A DNA stretch of 64,000 nt, taken from Nyssa sinensis. Taxonomy: Eukaryota > Streptophyta > Magnoliopsida > Cornales > Nyssaceae. A program made the translations under genes and the position numbers. Of this stretch, positions 13,295 through 26,744 are shown piece after piece; the first letter of the stretch is position 1, and each line of letters begins with the position of its first letter. The stretch covers positions 1-64,000 of the forward strand of contig VIRR01000578.1 of the NCBI GenBank assembly GCA_008638375.1, read 5' to 3'. The notes under the pieces are model-generated. The model saw only the letters and a program-made list of their open reading frames with translations, searched no databases and was not told the origin of the DNA.

Positions 13295-15746
13295 GTTTCA
13301 GCATTATTTAATATTTTAAATCTCAAATGAATACATTAAATAATCCTTGGGAATTTTACTCTTGAACAGTTACAAAAATTTATTATTTGTTGGATTGTAA
13401 GACAGAACGGCTAAAGGAAAAAAAATAAGAAAGAAAGCTGAAGGAAATCAAAAGAAAAAGAAAAAGAAAAAAAAAAGGGATTCAATAAAGGCAAAGCGAG
13501 AAACAAAAGGAAAAGAAGAAAAGCAAAGCTGGCGCGAGGTGGATGACCAAGGGGCAGGCAGTTTGGTGTTGCTGTGGGGCCTGGCAACTGAAATAAAGAA
13601 AAGAATAGGAAAGGAATTGGTCTTGGCTGGACGGCTGACCAAGGGGCTGGGCCTGTGCGGTGCGGTTATTGAAGCTGAGCGGCTTAGGCCTGAGGTGCAA
13701 GGCCAAGAAAGTGGGCCCATGCGGGCTGATTGAAGCAAAGGAAATAAAAAGAAAGCAAAGTCGTGTGGGGCCCTGTTGCATTCAAAGGCAGACGGCTGGG
13801 CTTTGTGCAGAGAAGTCGTGCGGCTGGGGGTTTTAAAGCCAAATGGGCTTGGCGTGGGGCCCTCGTGCCAGAGAAAGAAACCAAGCGTTGGGCTTAATTG
13901 CATGAGGCGCTGAAGCAGTCCGTGTGGCATGCAGTGGGGCCCATGTGCTAGAGTGCCAGGTGCTGCACGGTGCAAGACACAACAAAGAAAAAAGCCAGCA
14001 GGCTTGGTGCGACAGTGGCGCGCTTGGGCATGCATCGCGTGGAGCCCGCGCAGTGGGCTTGAGTTTTTCTGATGTGCTAGTGGGCCCAGGCAGCTGAATA
14101 AAGGTGAGGCGTTCTGCGGCTGCTAGTGGGCTTCTACGCTGACTTTTGAAGAAGCAGTCCGAACGGCTGCTGGCTTGGGCGGCTAGGGAGGCCCAAGCGT
14201 TGTAGCGTGGCCCGATTTTTCGGTGATGTGCCATTTTTTTTCTTCTATTTTGATATGTTTCGATAGTTTTTCCATCCTCTTTCTGCTCTATTGTGTTCAT
14301 AAAACCCTCAGGGACCATTTCGCGTTCATAAAATAGGGAAAACAATTGTAAATTCTTGATGCGATCTTTCACAGTCGTGACTGTGATCTTTTGGTTCCAA
14401 CCCATTCCAGCAACATTCATTTTGATTTTTCTTGCATTGTTCACCATTTTTTTATCTTGATTAAGTCTTGATATTCAAATCTGGGTTTAATTCAAGTTAT
14501 TTTCTAAAGCTTGTTTCAAAGCTTCGTTAATGGTGGACTGCTTGCATGTACAGGTTTCTAGCCCTTTTGAGCCTCCTTTCTTTGTCTAATTTACTCAAAA
14601 CAACATCAGAAATTAAATTGAAAAGGTAGAAGCACCTTACCTTGCCTAGGTTTTAATTTTCTAACCCTTTCAGTCTCCCCTCCTCCAGTCCTTTTTATTC
14701 CTTATTTATTCTGATCTTGCTTCCTTTTTAGGCTCCCAGAAGTTGTATGCAAGTGGCTGGCTTCTGCTTCCTATGTCTCTCACTCCTCAGTTCTCTTTCT
14801 TTCTCTTTCTCTCTCTATCTTTGGTTTTCTCTTGTTCTGTTGGCTGCAAAACCACCCGCACACATACAGTTTGTGTATATATATGGTTGTGGTAGCTGCA
14901 TGATTTTTGATTGGGTGGGGGTTTGGTCCAATTAAAACAAGGCACCACATTTCTAACTTGCCCACAAGCTGACACCTCATCTTTTACATGCATCTCATGC
15001 TAGCATGTCATTGGATTATATATATTTTGAGTAAATAGTATAGCACAAAAGTGCTGGCAACCCAGTTGTTAGAGTTTTGGCACTCTTCATATGAGGTCTT
15101 GATTTTAAGACTTTGTAAGGGCTTTTTAAGCTCTTTTTCCCTTTTCCCTTTTGTATATGCATCATTTTGCATGTTAGAGTACTTCATTCACTCTCAAAAT
15201 TTGCATTTTAATCTCCCAAAAGTTTCTTATAATTTTTTCAAAACTTCTTGATTAAGCATACTTTATTCATGTATCACTAGTCTTGCCTTAGTGCATTTTA
15301 TGCAGTAATTTTCTAAAATTATTCATGTATTAATCATCGATCAACATCAATCATAATTTGTTGTCAAGTTATGACATTTGACATTAAATTGCATTCTTAA
15401 AATTGGTTGTCTCCAATTCATTGTTAATTACTCTCATTTGTACATTTGTGTCCATATTTATAGACTATTAGCCTTAAATAGAATTTTCCATGATTATTAA
15501 GAAAATTTTCTTATAATAATCATTATTATGCTTAATTGCCCTACTTAATTGGGTTAGTATGTTATAGTAGGTGGCCTCAAAATTCTAATAGTAGACCTTT
15601 TAGCCTTTGTTAGGAAATCTTACCCAATCTTACCCCTGAAGGCTATTTCACATCATTAAGCAATAATACCATCTCCCAACAATCAACTATGAATGAATGC
15701 GCCTCTAGAGCATGGTCATGTTTCCTTTAATATTTTGTGCTCGACA
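13295..15746. other. Region without a supported gene, including a GC-richer block at 13520-14240
   Basis: Right of the solo LTR the DNA is AT-rich. The block 13520-14240 is GC-richer with repeated TGGGCC/GGGCCC words, and on the minus strand has overlapping open frames of about 195 and 204 codons (13448-14035, 13833-14447). Their translations are rich in Ala, Pro, His, Ser and Phe, switch frame with no shared domain, and one ends in a poly-Phe run from an A-rich tract. I do not call them genes. From 14450 to 15746 nothing is recognisable. Confidence 0.4.
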
Positions 15747-18073
15747 TTCCCTGTCACGCCCTGAATTCCAGCGAATCCGAGGCGCGAATAATGAGACAAA
15801 AAGAAATAAAATAATAAAGGAATAAAAGATAATAATGACATTCTCATACATTTCGTACACTGTTCTGATACATACATAGGGTCTAGTCCACTTGTTTACA
15901 ACATGCAAAAGAAAATACGGTCTCGGGCTTATGCCCTTACACAATATCAAAAGTGCCCCTTGGGCCTAACAGTCCCTAATCAAATCATCTCCGCATCTCC
16001 TGCAGCTGGGACATCATCTGAAATGTTGCCCCACTAAGGGGTCAGCTCAACATGCTGGTACAATATAATGCTAATGCAAGAAACAAAACTAAGGTCGTGG
16101 TATGTGCAAGTGTACAGTTATTTCTATATGACATTCGATATCATGATGGCAGTACATGAACAATATACAGTATGTAAGCAGTATGCGTGACACACCCATG
16201 CGACTCCATGCCCACCCATGTCTCATGATACGGTCCTTCCCCGTCGGCATGAGTACCTTGTATGTCTCGCTTCACGGTCCGGAATCCGCCAGGCAGGCGA
16301 GTACCTAATGGCCGACTTTGGGTTTTTCACTACAGGATCTGCACCCTCATAATGCAAAGCACCAAGTGCTTAACCCACACCATGTCCAAGAAATCACACT
16401 ATGCCAATATGCTCTGATTTCATCATGTCACAATATAATCTCAAGGATGCACCTCATTCATACATAAAGCATGCCTTCAAGTATAATATCAACAGTTCTC
16501 AAGGAATACATTTCACACACGATATACTAACACATGCGATATACATACAATCATTGTTTATATCATCACCCAACATACAACAAGATAGCATTAAGCACAT
16601 AAGCATGTGAACGTTCAAGTAAGCATGTGAACAATCAAGGCAGCAGAACAAGTATTCCTAATCTTAATTCTATTTCTTACTTAGCACAATATATCGTACC
16701 TGTAAATCGATCTCAACCCAAGAAGGCGTACTCGAAGTATAGTAGAATCACAGTGGGAATATCGAAGGTCAGATCACCTTCTCCTTGCCCTCTCGTGTCC
16801 CTAAAATCACAACAGGTAATTCAGTTCATTGCCATTTGAATTTATTATATTCATCAAATTTTATGTCTCTAATTCATAAGTTTCTATTTTTCTAAATTAG
16901 ACTCCACCATTGAGTCCGGAACGTCGAAGAAAATAAGTTTAGGCTTTCGTAGAATTCAATTCGGACACCTGAGTTCAAAAGGGCAAAACAGTCATTTTGC
17001 ACTTTACACGGGTCCTTACATTTTGTGACCTCTTTTCACAAATCGGACCCCACGGTTGAGTCCGGAATGCTCGAGATAATAAAGTTTCACTATTTGTTTG
17101 CTAAATTTGAAGTTCGTTTGACTACGTTTCAATTCAGGGGCATTTTGGTAATTTTAAAGGTTACTACGGGTCTTTTATTTTTCGGGGCCCCGTCTCGTAA
17201 AACGGACCTCACCATTGACCTCAGAATGGTCGAGATAGTCAAAATACACTAATGACTTGTCCCATTTGGACTCCAGATTATTTTAGAATATTTAATTAAT
17301 TAAATTAATTTAATTAATTTAATTAATAATTTATTAATATTTTAATTCAGGTGGGTCTAAGCGTAATTTCTCCAAAGTTTAGGGGTTAATGGGTAATTTC
17401 TGAAAGATCAGGGTCAGTTGGTAATTTATTAAAGTCTAGGGGCAATTCTGTAATTTTTGGAAAACCCTTATTCTTAATTTGGTTAGCCAAACAGTGGCTA
17501 ATCCAAAACAGGGATAAGATATCCCTGTTCCCTTTTAATTCTAATTTCTAATTTCTTATCTTTGTAGCCAAACACTCCTAACTCATTTTTAATTTAAAAC
17601 AAGAATGCGGCACGTGGCAGGGGCGGTTCTGTCCCGCCCGAACCGGACCCGACCCGGACCCAGAACCCGACCCGGTCACCCCCCCTTCTTCCCTGATTTT
17701 TCGGCGGTGAACCAATAGGGTTCCGGCGCCTTCTCCGGCGCCGGCGACCGACCTCCGGCGAGATTTCCAAGGTTTTAAAATGTGTTTTTCTTTAGTTTTT
17801 CACGTAGATCCCATATCTAAGGTCGGTTATGGATTCAAATCATCAGGTTTTCACGAAATAGAGGGTCAAACCCTCGGTCAAACTTCCGGCCGATTCTATT
17901 TCTCTATTTTTGTGACAGTTTGGTCACGGTTTTTCTCCCATTTTTCATCCTAAATGATTTCTGCATCTCCTAGGTTCCATTCTATATCATTTAGACCAAG
18001 CTTTACACATAAAATGACAAGTTCTAATTTCCAAAACCGAGACCTGCAACCCAGGTTTTCTCCCTAGTTTTTC

Positions 18074-20885
18074 TGTCACGCCCCGAATTCCTACGAACCC
18101 GAGGCGCGAGTAACGAGACAAAGGAAAATAATATAATAAAGAAATAAAAGATAATAATGACATTCTCATACATTCTGTACACTGCTCTGATACCACGTTG
18201 TCACGCCCCAAATTCCAGCGAACCCGAGGCGTGAGTAACGAGACAAAAAGAAATAAAATAATAAAGGAATAAAAGATAATTAAGGACGATCTCATACATT
18301 CTACATGCTGTTTTGATACATACATAAGGTCTGGTCCATTGGTTCACAACATACAAAATAAAATACAGTCTCGGGCTTATGCCCTTACACAATATCAAAA
18401 AGCGCCCCTTGGGCCCAACATAATCCCCAATCAGACCGTCTCTATGTCTCGTACAGCTGGGACATCATCTGAAATGTTTGCCCCACTAAAGGGGTCAGCT
18501 CAACATGCTGGTACAATATAATGCTAATGCAAGAAACAAAACTAAGGTCGTGGCATGTGCAAGTGTACAGTTATTTCTATATGGCATTCGATATCATGAT
18601 GGCAGTATATAAATAGTATACAGTATATGAGTAGTATGCGTGACACACCCATGCAACTCTATGCCACCCATGTCTCATGATACGGTCATTCTCCGCTGGC
18701 ATGAGTACCGCCACTTATGTCTCGCTTCACGGTCCGGAATCCGTTAGGCTCGCAAGTACCTAATGGCCGATTTTGGGTTTTTCACCACAGGATCTGCACC
18801 CTCATAATGCAAAGCACCAAGTGCTTACCCACGCCATGTCCAAGGAATCACACTATGCCAAAATGCTCTGATCTCATCATGTCATAATGCAATCTCAATG
18901 ATGCATCTCATTCATACATAAAATATGCTTTCAAGTACATATCTCATAATGTCAACAGTTCTCCAAGCATGTGATTCACTACACTAACCCATTCAATATA
19001 CACATAATCATCTTCCACATCATCACCCAACATCAGCAAGATAGCATGGAACACATAAGCATGTAAACATTCAAGCAACAAGTGAACAATCAAGGCAGCA
19101 AATCAAGTATTCCTAATCTTAATTCTATTTCTTACTTAGCACAATATATCGTACCTGTAAATCGGTCTCAACTCAAGAAGTGCACTCGAGGTATGGTAGG
19201 ATCACTGTGAAAATACTGAAGGTCAGAGCACCTTCTCCTTGCCCTTTCGCGTTCCTATAAGCATAACAGGTAATTCAGTTCATTGTCATTTGGATTTATT
19301 CTATTCATCAAATTTTATGTCTTTAATTCATAAGTTTCTATTTTGCTAATTTAGACTCCACTATTGAGTCCGGGACGTCGAAGAAACTAAGTTTAGGCTT
19401 TCGTAGAATTCAATTCGGACACCTGGGTTAAAAAGGGCAAAACAGTCATTTTGCACTTTACACTGGTCCTTACATTTCATGACCTCTTTTCACAAATTGG
19501 ACTCCACGGTTGAGTCCGGAATGCTCGAGATAATAAAGTTTCACTATTTGTTTACCTAATTCGGAGTTCATTTGACTGTATTTCAATTCAGGGGTATTTT
19601 GGTAATTTTATATGTTGCTACGTGTCTTTTATTTTTTGGGAACCCGTCTCGTAAAACGGACCTCACCATTAGCCTCAGAATGGTCGAGATAGTCAAAGTA
19701 CACTAATGACTTGTCCCATTTGGACTCCGGGATATTTTAGAATATTTAATTAATTAAATTAATTAATTAATTAATTAATTAATTAATTAATTAATTTAAT
19801 TAATATTTTATTATTATTTAATTCAGGTGGGTCAAAGTGTAATTTCTCCAAAGGTTAGGGGTTAAAGTGTAATTTTTGAAATCTGAGGGGTCAAATCAGA
19901 ATTATTGAAAAAGTACAGGACAAAATGGTAATTTTCAGAAAGCTCAGGGGCAATTTTGTAATTTGAAAACCCTTATCCCATATTCGGATAGCCAAATAGG
20001 GACTTATCCAGAACAGGGATAGGATATCCCTGTTCCTATTTCAATTTAAAATTTTTTTTAATTGCTTATATCCGTAACCAAACGCCCCAATTTAGTTTTT
20101 AATTTAAAACCAGTGAGCGACACGTGGCAGGGGCAGGTCAGCCCAAGCCCGACCCGACCCGAACCGAACCCGGATCCGGACCCGAATAGTCCTCATCTCC
20201 CCCCCGTTTTTCCAGTAGGGTTCCGGTGGGTCTCCGGTCACCTTCTCCGGCGACATCGCCGGAAACTGCAAAAATCAAGTTTTTAAACTTGATTTTTCTT
20301 GGTGTTTTCAAAGCCATTTTCAATCCTAAACTAACCCACAATGTTTTTAAAACATTATAACGTAATTTGGGGCCATTTAAACGGAGTGAATCTACCTCAT
20401 TTCTTTCCCTCTCAGTTTTCCGGTCGACTGTCAAACCTCCATTTTTATGGCTTTCGAATCATTGTTTTCCTCCCATTCTGATCCTAAAGGTTTCCTGTGT
20501 TCAAGAGGAACACTTCCTCATGATCTTAGCAAGTTTTTTAAACACAAAACCCCTAAAACCTGATTATTGCCCGCAACCTGTAACCCTCATTTTCTCTCTC
20601 ATTTCTCAACCATTTTGGTTGATTCTTGTCCCTAAATTCTCCATATTTCAAGCTCTTTCTAGCCCTATATTCAAAATGAATTAATTATGCAAGAAAAATT
20701 TTAAAACAGAAGGTGGCTTACCTTGGTTTCGGTTCTCTCTCTCTCTAGCCGTGTGTCTCATTTTTCCTCCTTGTCTAAGCCTGATTCAAGCTCCAAGGTG
20801 CCTTAGCTCAGCCTCTCCCTTCTTTTCTAATTTCTTCTCTAAACAGACACCTCACATACACACATACGGATGCACATATATTTCC

Positions 20886-20940
<55 letters not shown>

Positions 20941-21224
20941 AGACCAACCACCCTCTGGCCAGACCTGCACCTCCCACATCCTGAATTCCACTTACACACA
21001 CCAACTCAAACCATGCCCCTTTGAGTGTGTAACACTCAATACACACTCACACACACACGGCACACACATCACACATAGTGCATTGTGCACTATTTTATAT
21101 ATATATATATATATATAAATATACACTTATTCTCTAAATCAGGTTTTTAATTATGTATATATTATACATACATGCACATACACCATACATATAGTTATAC
21201 ACATACAATACACATATTGCACTC

Positions 21225-21259
<35 letters not shown>

Positions 21260-21325
21260 GTTCTAATAATAAAATAAATAACCACGAAAATTTTATATAA
21301 AAAAAAAAATTTTCGGGTTATTACA
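18074..21325 (-). repeat. 3' LTR of the chromovirus (family D)
   Basis: It spans TGTCACGCCCCGAATTCC (18074) to GGGTTATTACA (21325), 3252 bp. It matches 26635-29900 nearly base for base; visible differences are scattered substitutions and microsatellite lengths, for example a longer CT run at about 20886-20938. The terminal 125 bp are duplicated (18074-18198, then a second terminus from 18199), and a primer-site copy lies between the two. On the minus strand an AT-repeat TATA region (about 21095-21115) is followed by a CT/GA-rich leader. Splice-like sites on the minus strand are near 20720 (AAG/GTAAGCC), 19246-19254, 19153 (CAG/GTACGATAT) and 18470 (TTTCAG/ATGATG). Confidence 0.93.
18184..18195 (-). 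other. Extra primer-binding-site copy embedded in the 3' LTR
   Basis: Read on the minus strand this is TGGTATCAGAGC, identical to the functional primer site at 26620-26631 and complementary to the 3' end of plant initiator tRNA-Met. It is preceded by an LTR terminus and the spacer ACG, as in a true primer site, but lies inside the LTR, 110-121 bases from the outer end. Confidence 0.85.
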
Positions 21326-21338
21326 TCCTTCCCTCCTT
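21326..21338 (-). other. Polypurine tract of the chromovirus
   Basis: On the minus strand the purine run AAGGAGGGAAGGA directly precedes the 3' LTR start TGTAATAACCCG. The same tract borders the 3' LTR of the element at 39978-39990. This is the usual plus-strand primer site of LTR retrotransposons. Confidence 0.88.
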
Positions 21339-21390
21339 ACAGAAATTTCGTCCCGAAATTTAAAAACAACATAAAACAAAAGGAAATACA

Positions 21391-24300
21391 TTACTGATCA
21401 AACAACTCGGGATACCTAGCACGGACCTCAGCCTCACGCTCCCAAGTAGCCTCCTCAACCCCATGATGGTTCCAACGAACCTTGACCAAAGGGATGGTCC
21501 TACCTCGCAAAACCTGGTCCCTCGAGTCCAATATCTCTACGGGTCTCTGGTCATAGGAAGTGTCCCCCTCTAGCTGAAGATCTACCCAATCGAGTACTTG
21601 TGAGGGGTCGGGATGGTACTTCCTCAGCATCGATACATGGAAGACGTCGTGAACCCTAGATAGCTGTGGTGGTAAGGCTAGCTTATAAGCCACCTCACCA
21701 ACTCTCCCAAGAATCTCAAAGGGGCCAATAAATCGTGGCGACAGCTTCCCACCACGTCCAAATCTCCTCAAGCCCCGTCTGGGAGACACCTTGAGGAACA
21801 CATGGTCCCCCACCTCAAATCCCAAGGGCCGCCGCCTCCTATCTGCGTAACTCCTCTGGCGACTCTAGGCCGTCAACAATCGCTGCCTGATCACCTGTAC
21901 CTTGTCCGTGGTCTCACGGACTATATCGGGCCCCAAGGCAGCTGTCTCTCCTACCTCAGTCCAACACACTGGGGAACGGCACGGCCTACCATACAACGCC
22001 TCAAATGGTGCCATCTCAATACTGGACTGATAGCTGTTGTTGTAGGCAAACTCGACCAAGGCAAGGTGATCCTCCCAGCTACCCCTGAAATCCATGACAC
22101 AAGCCCTAAGCATGTCCTCGAGGATCTGAATGGTACGCTCTGACTGGCCATCTGTTTGGGGGTGAAAGGCAGTACTGAACTGGAGCTGTGTCCCTAAGGC
22201 TGTCTGGAGACTCTGCCAAAACCGGGCAGTGAAACGTAGGTCCCTATCTGAAACAATGGATACCGGCACCTCATGTAATCGTACAATCTCTCGAATATAC
22301 AATCTACTGAGGGCATCTGATGAATCAGTCACTCTGATCGGCAAAAAGTGAGCAGACTTCGTCAGCCTGTCCACGATAACCCAAACTGCATCATGGCCCC
22401 TCGGTGACCTAGGAAGACCTATCACGAAATCCATAGTAACGTGCTCCCACTTCCACTCGGCCACTGGCAATGGCTGCAACAATCCCCCAGGTCTCTGGTG
22501 CTCAGCCTTCACCTGCTGGCACGTGAGACATCTCGACACGAACTGCGCCACATCTCTCTTCATCCCCGCCCACCAATACTGACGGCGCAGATCGTGATAC
22601 ATCTTAGTGCCCCCTAGGTGCACTGCCAGACGTGAGTGGTGGAAATCCCTAAGGACCTCAGCCCTGAGAGACTCTGGGACAAAAACTCTACCGAAATACC
22701 TCAGACTAAGGTCAGAATGCACCGTCCATCCCGCAAATCCCTCGGGACTAGCAATCCGTACTCTGATCTGATTTGCCTCAACATCCACTAGCTGTGCCTC
22801 TATCACTCTAGTCAAAAGGGTGGGCTGTGCACACAAGCTGAACAGAGTGGCCTGTCCCTCAAACTCAGCAATATCTAGATCAAACTCGCCAATATCCCCC
22901 ATCATCTCCCACTCCCTAATGGCAATACTGGCAATAGTACCCCTCGACCTCCTGCTGAGTGCATCAGCCACCACATTGGCCCTCCCCAGGTGGTACTGAA
23001 GGTCAAAATCATAATCCTCCATGTACTCCATCCACCTCCTCTGCCTCAGGTTCAGGTCCTTCTGCGTGAAGATATACCTGAGGCTCTTGTGGTCAGAGAA
23101 TACCTCGAATCTCTCCCCGTATAAGTAGTGTCGCCAACTCTTCAGTGCAAAGATGACGACAGCTAACTCCAAGTCATGTGTGGGGTAGTTCCGCTCATGG
23201 TTCTTCAACTGACGAGAACCATAGGCTACCACTCTGCCATCCTGCATCAATACACAACCTAATCCCTCTCGGGAAGCATCACAGTACACAGCATAGCCCA
23301 CTCCCCTCTCAGGTATGATCAAAACAGGCGCTGAAGTCAATCTCCTCTTCAGCTCCTGAAAAGACTGCTCACAGTCATCTGTCCATAAGAATCTGATGCC
23401 CTTGTGCGTCAGATGAGTCATCGGCGCGGCAAGACGGGAGAAACCCTCCACAAATCGTCGGTAGTATCCGGCTAACCCCAGAAAACTCCGAATCTCAAAC
23501 ACACTGCTCGGTCTCTCCCAGCTCATGACAGCCTCAATCTTGGAGGGATCCACAGATACCCCTCCACTAGATACTACATGTCCCAAGAACTGTACCTCTC
23601 GAAGCCAGAACTCACACTTCGAGAACTTGGCAAATAGCCGATGCTCTCTCAAAATCTGCAGTACAGTCCTCAAATGATAGGCATGCACATCCTCAGCAGG
23701 TGAATACACTAAGATGTCATCTACAAATACCACGACGAACTGATCCAGGTAAGGACTGAAAATGCGGTGCATCAAGTCCATGAATGCCGCTGGGGCATTC
23801 GTCACTCCAAAGGGCATGACCACAAACTCATAGTGACCATAGCGAGTGCGGAAGGCTGTCTTCGCTATGTCCTCCTCCCTGACCCTCAACTGGTGGTAAC
23901 CCGATCTAAGATCAATCTTCGAGAAACATCTCGAACCTCTCAGCTGATCAAATAAATCGTCGATCCTCGGCAACGGGTACTTATTCTTGATAGTAACCCG
24001 GTTCAGCCTCCTGTAATCTACACATAGTCGTAGTGTCCCGTCCTTCTTCTTTGCGAACAGTGCCGAGGCACCCCACGGAGAAGTACTAGGACGTATAAAC
24101 CCCTTCCGCTGTAGATCAGTCAACTGCTCCCTCAGCTCTCTCAACTCAGCTGGAGCCATGCGGTAAGGTGGTATGGAAATGGGTGTAGTACTAGGAATGA
24201 GCTCTATAGTGAACTCGATCTCTCGTCTAGGGGGTAGACAAGTCAAGTCACTCGGGAAGACGTCGGGGAACTCATCCACGACTGGGGGTAACACAATCTC

Positions 24301-26264
24301 TGCAGCCTCAAAATCACCCGCAATCAGACTAGCCAACATATAACTGTGGCCTCCCCAGCTCCTAGAATCACGTACTGGTGGAACCAAGAAATCCCCCCGA
24401 TCCCCTGTGAAATAAAAGCAGTCTCCCTCCGGAGTGCATACAGTCACCCTCCCCCTGTAGCAGTCTATACTCGCCCGATAGGTGAACAACCAATCCATCC
24501 CCAGAATCACATCAAACCCAGACATATCAAGTACAATAAGATCAAAGTGGAGAATACGATCAGCTATCTCTATCGAGCAATCTCTACAGATCCTCGTCAG
24601 TACTACAACACCCCCAACTGGCGTACCAACATGCAACGGGGGGTCCAACCAAGCTATATCCAGACCCAATGACATGGCAAGTGCAGTAGAAATGAATGAA
24701 TGTGATGCTCCTGAATCTATCAATACACTGGCCCATGAACTGGATATGAGAAATGTACCTCGGACTACTGACGGTCCGGCAGCAGAGGTCTCCAGGGTGG
24801 CTACTGCGTAGACTCGGCCCTGTATGGTCTGGCCCTGTCTGCCTCCCCCTCTCTGTGTCTGCTGGCCTCCTCCCCTAGGTGCTGGAGCTCTGACGCTCTG
24901 CGCAGAGGGTGTAGGCTGATGATAGGGCGCTGGGAGTCCCTGAACTGACTGTGGCTGTGGCTGTGGCAGAGGCACCTGTGTATGCTGATAATAGTGTGAC
25001 CTCGGCGCACTCTGCGAAGTCTGCCCCTGAGGGCAGTTGGCCCTAACATGGCCAGGCTGCTGACAAGTGAAACAAATCGGCGGGGCCCTCTGACTCGGTG
25101 CCGGTAGAGGTAGTGGAAATGACCCCTGACTGGATCCGACACCCTGTGCACTGCTGGGTCTCCTCAAGGGACAGTCGGCCCTCCTATGGCCAGGCTGCCC
25201 GCAGGTATAACATGTGCTAGGTCGCTGTGACCCTCCTCCCCTAGGAGTAGATGGTAAGGCAGGACGGGGAGCTACTGAATGAAGGGGTCCGGCTGGTGGC
25301 TGTGAGGAAGAAGTACTGGCTCGGTACCTCTTCGGCTGTCTATATGTCGGGGCAGGTGCAGAGGTCTGTACTGTGGGTGCCCTACCCTGTGCTCTAGTCT
25401 CTCTGATCCCTCTAAGATCAGCCAGCTTTCTCTCCACCTTGGAGGCCCTGATCACTGCCTCCTCGTATGTCTCTATAATATGGCCAGCCAATCTGTCCCT
25501 GATAGAGGTCTTCAACCCCTTGAGGAAATTATACACCCTCAAATCCTCATGTGCAATAATGTGTGGGGCGAACCTCCCCAAGGCAGTAAACCGTGACTCA
25601 TACTGAGCCACTGTCATGTCCCTCTGAAGGAGTGCCTCGAACTCCTCTCTAAATCCAACTCTGGCAGATATCGGGAAGTAGTGGTCATTGAACATGGCCA
25701 CAAATGCATCCCATCCCTCTCCATACCGATGTAGTCTGTCAGCGGCTACCTCCCACCACTGACTGGCCAGGTCTGTAAACTGGAATGTAGCGCATCTGAT
25801 CCTCAGGTGGGGCTCAGTGATCCCCTGTGAATCCAAAATCCGAGTAATCTGTCTCAACCACTCCTTTGCAACAAGTGGGTCTGGCTGCCCGGCAAAGGTA
25901 GGTGGTCTCATCCTCTGGAACACCTTCATCACGAAGGTATCCCTGGTCTCTCCGCCAGTGGTCCGCGCCTCCATCATGGTGCGGAGACACTCCTGCAAAA
26001 GGGCTGCCATATCTCTGGCGCCAACCATCTGCTCTACCCTCCTGTGCTGGAGCAGGAGCAGGAATAGGGGCAGGGGCGGGAGCAACATCCTCCTCAGCTG
26101 CACTGTGCTCTGGTGTGTCAGCCGGGGCAATAACCTCCTCAACTATATCGGGAACAGGGGCAGCAGCTCTAGGTCTGCCACGACGAGGCTGGGCAAGCGC
26201 CTCTAGGCCTACCCCTACCCCGTCTGGGTGGTCCAGCTCTCGTAGGAGCTCGTCTGGGAGGCAT
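21391..26264 (-). pseudogene. gag-pol polyprotein of the chromovirus, nearly intact but interrupted
   Basis: The long open frame is 26142 to 21865 (1425 codons); an in-frame tail 21864-21391 follows one TAG at 21865-21867. Residues counted from 26142: gag core about 95-205; CCHC knuckles at 311-324 and 357-370; protease LIDSGAS at 474-480; reverse transcriptase about 640-850 with FVDD at 806-809; RNase H with Asp955, Glu992 and Asp1017; integrase HHCC around 1168-1208, and the D,D35E triad at Asp1238, Asp1299 and Glu1335. The tail carries VRWNHHGVEEATWE, a chromodomain-like end. The likely start is ATG at 26264 (MPPRR); it lies in a different frame from the long ORF, and two frame changes seem to lie between about 26200 and 26020. 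The related element at 39303-39926 reads Gln where the TAG is. In the family this protein performs reverse transcription and integration; here it needs readthrough or is dead. Confidence 0.93.
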
Positions 26265-26619
26265 ATCTACAAGTTCAAGAGAAAAGATTCAATATCACTT
26301 TTTTCACATTCAAATATAGGCATTTAAGTGTGATCCCAGTCATGTTCTTATCAATAGCCTATGCTTCAACAGATAGTACATATAGCAAGTCATGATATAT
26401 ATATACTTAACAAGTTTTTCACACATTATACATGTCATGCCTCCAAACATAACATCAATCAGCACATAATCTCAATAAGTCATGCATCAGGACATATGAT
26501 CACATAGCACATAAAGTCCTATTGCAGGCTACTAACAGTTCACACTACGTCATTACTTTTACTCTAGGGTCTCACGGTGTTTTAACAACACCCCACGGTC
26601 TCTAGGTATTCGAACCTAA

Positions 26620-26631
26620 GCTCTGATACCA
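26620..26631 (-). other. Primer-binding site, initiator tRNA-Met type
   Basis: On the minus strand TGGTATCAGAGC follows the 5' LTR terminus GGGGCGTGACA after the spacer ACG. It matches the complement of the 3' end of plant initiator tRNA-Met, the usual primer for Tekay/Del and many other plant LTR elements. Confidence 0.92.
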
Positions 26632-26744
26632 CGTTGTCACGCCCCGAATTCCAGCGAACCCGAGGCGCGAGTAACGAGACAAAAGAAAATAAAATAATAA
26701 AGAAATAAAAGATAATAATGACATTCTCATACATTCTGTACACT

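Noticed and set aside
13448..14447. Overlapping 195- and 204-codon minus-strand frames
   Set aside because: Low-complexity Ala/Pro/His/Phe composition, a poly-Phe end from an A-rich tract, different frames with no shared domain and no recognised motif.
20880..20945. Ser-Leu and Arg-Glu repeat proteins
   Set aside because: Translations of the (CT)n/(GA)n microsatellite in the LTR leader.
24346..24811. Two ~108-codon plus-strand frames, and others opposite the gag-pol
   Set aside because: Antisense shadows of the gag-pol coding sequence.
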